From contig JAJRAP010000072.1 in the NCBI GenBank assembly GCA_028679855.1, forward strand, positions 1 to 5,321: 5,321 bases of DNA. The letters run 5' to 3'. The position numbers were made by a program, and so were the translations under genes. The notes beneath the pieces were generated by a model that did no database searches, had not been told where the DNA came from, and saw only the letters and a program-made list of their open reading frames with translations. Shown here piece by piece: positions 4,718 through 5,321 of this stretch (the first letter of the stretch is position 1; every line of letters begins with the position of its first letter). The stretch comes from Candidatus Methanoperedens sp. GTDB taxonomy: Archaea > Halobacteriota > Methanosarcinia > Methanosarcinales > Methanoperedenaceae.

Positions 4718-5253
4718 CAATACAGATAGACGATCAGGGATGGGGCATGCCGGTGGGAGGAGTTGGCATCATCGTTGTCAGGAAGGAGACAGATGATATT
4801 CATTACGATATCGTCCCGATAGAACTGTTCGACCTTACGAACTTCAAGAAAAAGACCTATATGGATAGCGCAAGGGGCATTGTAGAGCGGGGATTCATCA
4901 AATTGAAAGTTACAAAAAATGAGGAAATAGAGATATGCTCTGGCTGCATACATGATAAATCAGCAAAATGGCTGAAGGATGAGGGATATAACTTCAAAGT
5001 AATGAAAATAGACGGGAGCGCGCAGTTAAAAGGGGAGATGCTGTTCATCGAATATCTCCGCAGTCTGGGCGTTCCGAATCCTCCAGCAATAGTGGAAGAG
5101 ACCATGGACGAATACAAGGCGCAGTTCTTTTATATCATGGACTGGGTAAGGAAAGACCCTGATGCAAGAAAATCATTATGCAAGACAGGGTGGAAGTATT
5201 TCATTAAATTCTTCAATAACAAAAATAACAATAGTAAGAGATCCCATCCATGA
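4714..5253 (+). CDS. Conserved-looking protein of unknown function, possible RNase H-like fold
   Basis: This is a 179-aa soluble protein I cannot name. It begins MTIQIDDQGWGMPVGGVGIIVVR, an acidic strand end (D6, D7) followed by a glycine-rich hairpin. The IYDIVPIELFDL-like strand at 29-41 and the helix SARGIVERGFIKL (52-64) come next, then EIEICSGCIHD (71-81; C75, C78), a helix KSAKWLKDEGYNFKV and a long helical C-terminal part. A strand with DD, a hairpin and a later strand ending in an acidic residue recall RNase H-like folds, but this is inference. The lysine/asparagine-rich tail (from about 165) looks disordered. The ATG overlaps the toxin-remnant TGA as ATGA, and its own TGA overlaps the next ATG the same way. 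No separate SD or promoter is evident, so it depends on upstream transcription and translation. Confidence 0.85.
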   Translation: MTIQIDDQGWGMPVGGVGIIVVRKETDDIHYDIVPIELFDLTNFKKKTYMDSARGIVERGFIKLKVTKNEEIEICSGCIHDKSAKWLKDEGYNFKVMKIDGSAQLKGEMLFIEYLRSLGVPNPPAIVEETMDEYKAQFFYIMDWVRKDPDARKSLCKTGWKYFIKFFNNKNNNSKRSHP

Positions 5254-5321
5254 AACGCATCATCGTGGCTTCGTTGAACCAGAACAAGATCAATGCCGTG
5301 AAGGAGGTATTCCCATCATAT
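5250..5321 (+). CDS. yjjX: Inosine/xanthosine triphosphatase, DUF84/YjjX family (3' end outside window)
   Basis: Only the first 24 codons are present, and the frame is open to the right edge. The visible residues MKRIIVASLNQNKINAVKEV match the DUF84/YjjX beginning, a short strand followed by S-x-N-x-x-K-I-x-A-V that binds the nucleotide phosphates. Family members hydrolyse non-canonical ITP and XTP to the monophosphates and so clean the nucleotide pool. The HAM1/RdgB ITPases start similarly (ATxNxxKxxE), but the NKINAVKE pattern favours DUF84. The ATG overlaps the stop of the 179-aa gene as ATGA, indicating translational coupling and one transcript. The call rests on a short segment. Confidence 0.75.
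   Translation, partial: MKRIIVASLNQNKINAVKEVFPSY

Noticed and set aside
1..5321. CRISPR array, tRNA, rRNA or insertion sequence
   Set aside because: No regularly spaced repeats, no cloverleaf-like segment, no transposase and no terminal inverted repeats were found by eye on either strand.

Overview
The window looks like euryarchaeal DNA, most likely from a Methanosarcinales-type methanogen or anaerobic methanotroph (a Methanoperedens-like genome would fit; the lineage is inferred, not proven). The reasons are archaeal TATA boxes about 25 bases from starts, an apparently leaderless mRNA, an AGGTG Shine-Dalgarno (SD) site, GTG starts, oligo-T 3' ends, and the gene content: HypA, an archaeal-style U32 protein, a ribbon-helix-helix/MazF pair and a DUF84 NTPase.

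Layout. (1) 1-554, plus strand: the C-terminal nine tenths of a WrbA-type NAD(P)H:quinone oxidoreductase. It converges, with one base between stops, on (2) 556-1116, minus strand: a GDT1/TMEM165 (UPF0016) membrane protein, probably a Mn2+/Ca2+ exporter. (3) 1117-1313: a non-coding stretch read as the GDT1 leader and promoter region. It holds a perfect 7-bp hairpin, a chain of mutually exclusive ACCTG/CAGGT pairings and a perfect 15-base palindrome next to a TATA-like box. (4) 4156 down to 1314, minus strand: a tight four-gene operon made of a 336-aa cysteine-rich protein of unknown function, HypA (nickel chaperone), a U32-family protein with many cysteines, and a 127-aa protein with a CxC/CxxC pair. 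(5) 4157-4278: a divergent promoter region with one TATA box per side. (6) 4279-4717, plus strand: a decayed toxin-antitoxin pair. The ribbon-helix-helix antitoxin has lost its middle, and the MazF toxin has an internal deletion plus a frameshift. (7) 4714-5253 and 5250-end, plus strand: a 179-aa protein of unknown function and the first 24 codons of a DUF84/YjjX-type inosine/xanthosine triphosphatase, linked by ATGA overlaps.

How the parts may work together. The four-gene minus operon places a nickel-delivery protein among three cysteine-rich partners, two of them unrecognised, which suggests a role in metal-centre or cofactor assembly. GDT1 handles another metal and has an unusual structured leader. 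On the right, the toxin-antitoxin remnant still carries a good promoter and SD site and now sits as the head of an operon leading into the 179-aa gene and the NTPase. The most promising candidates for undescribed biology are the HypA-centred operon and the GDT1 leader. Both are hypotheses from sequence reading alone.
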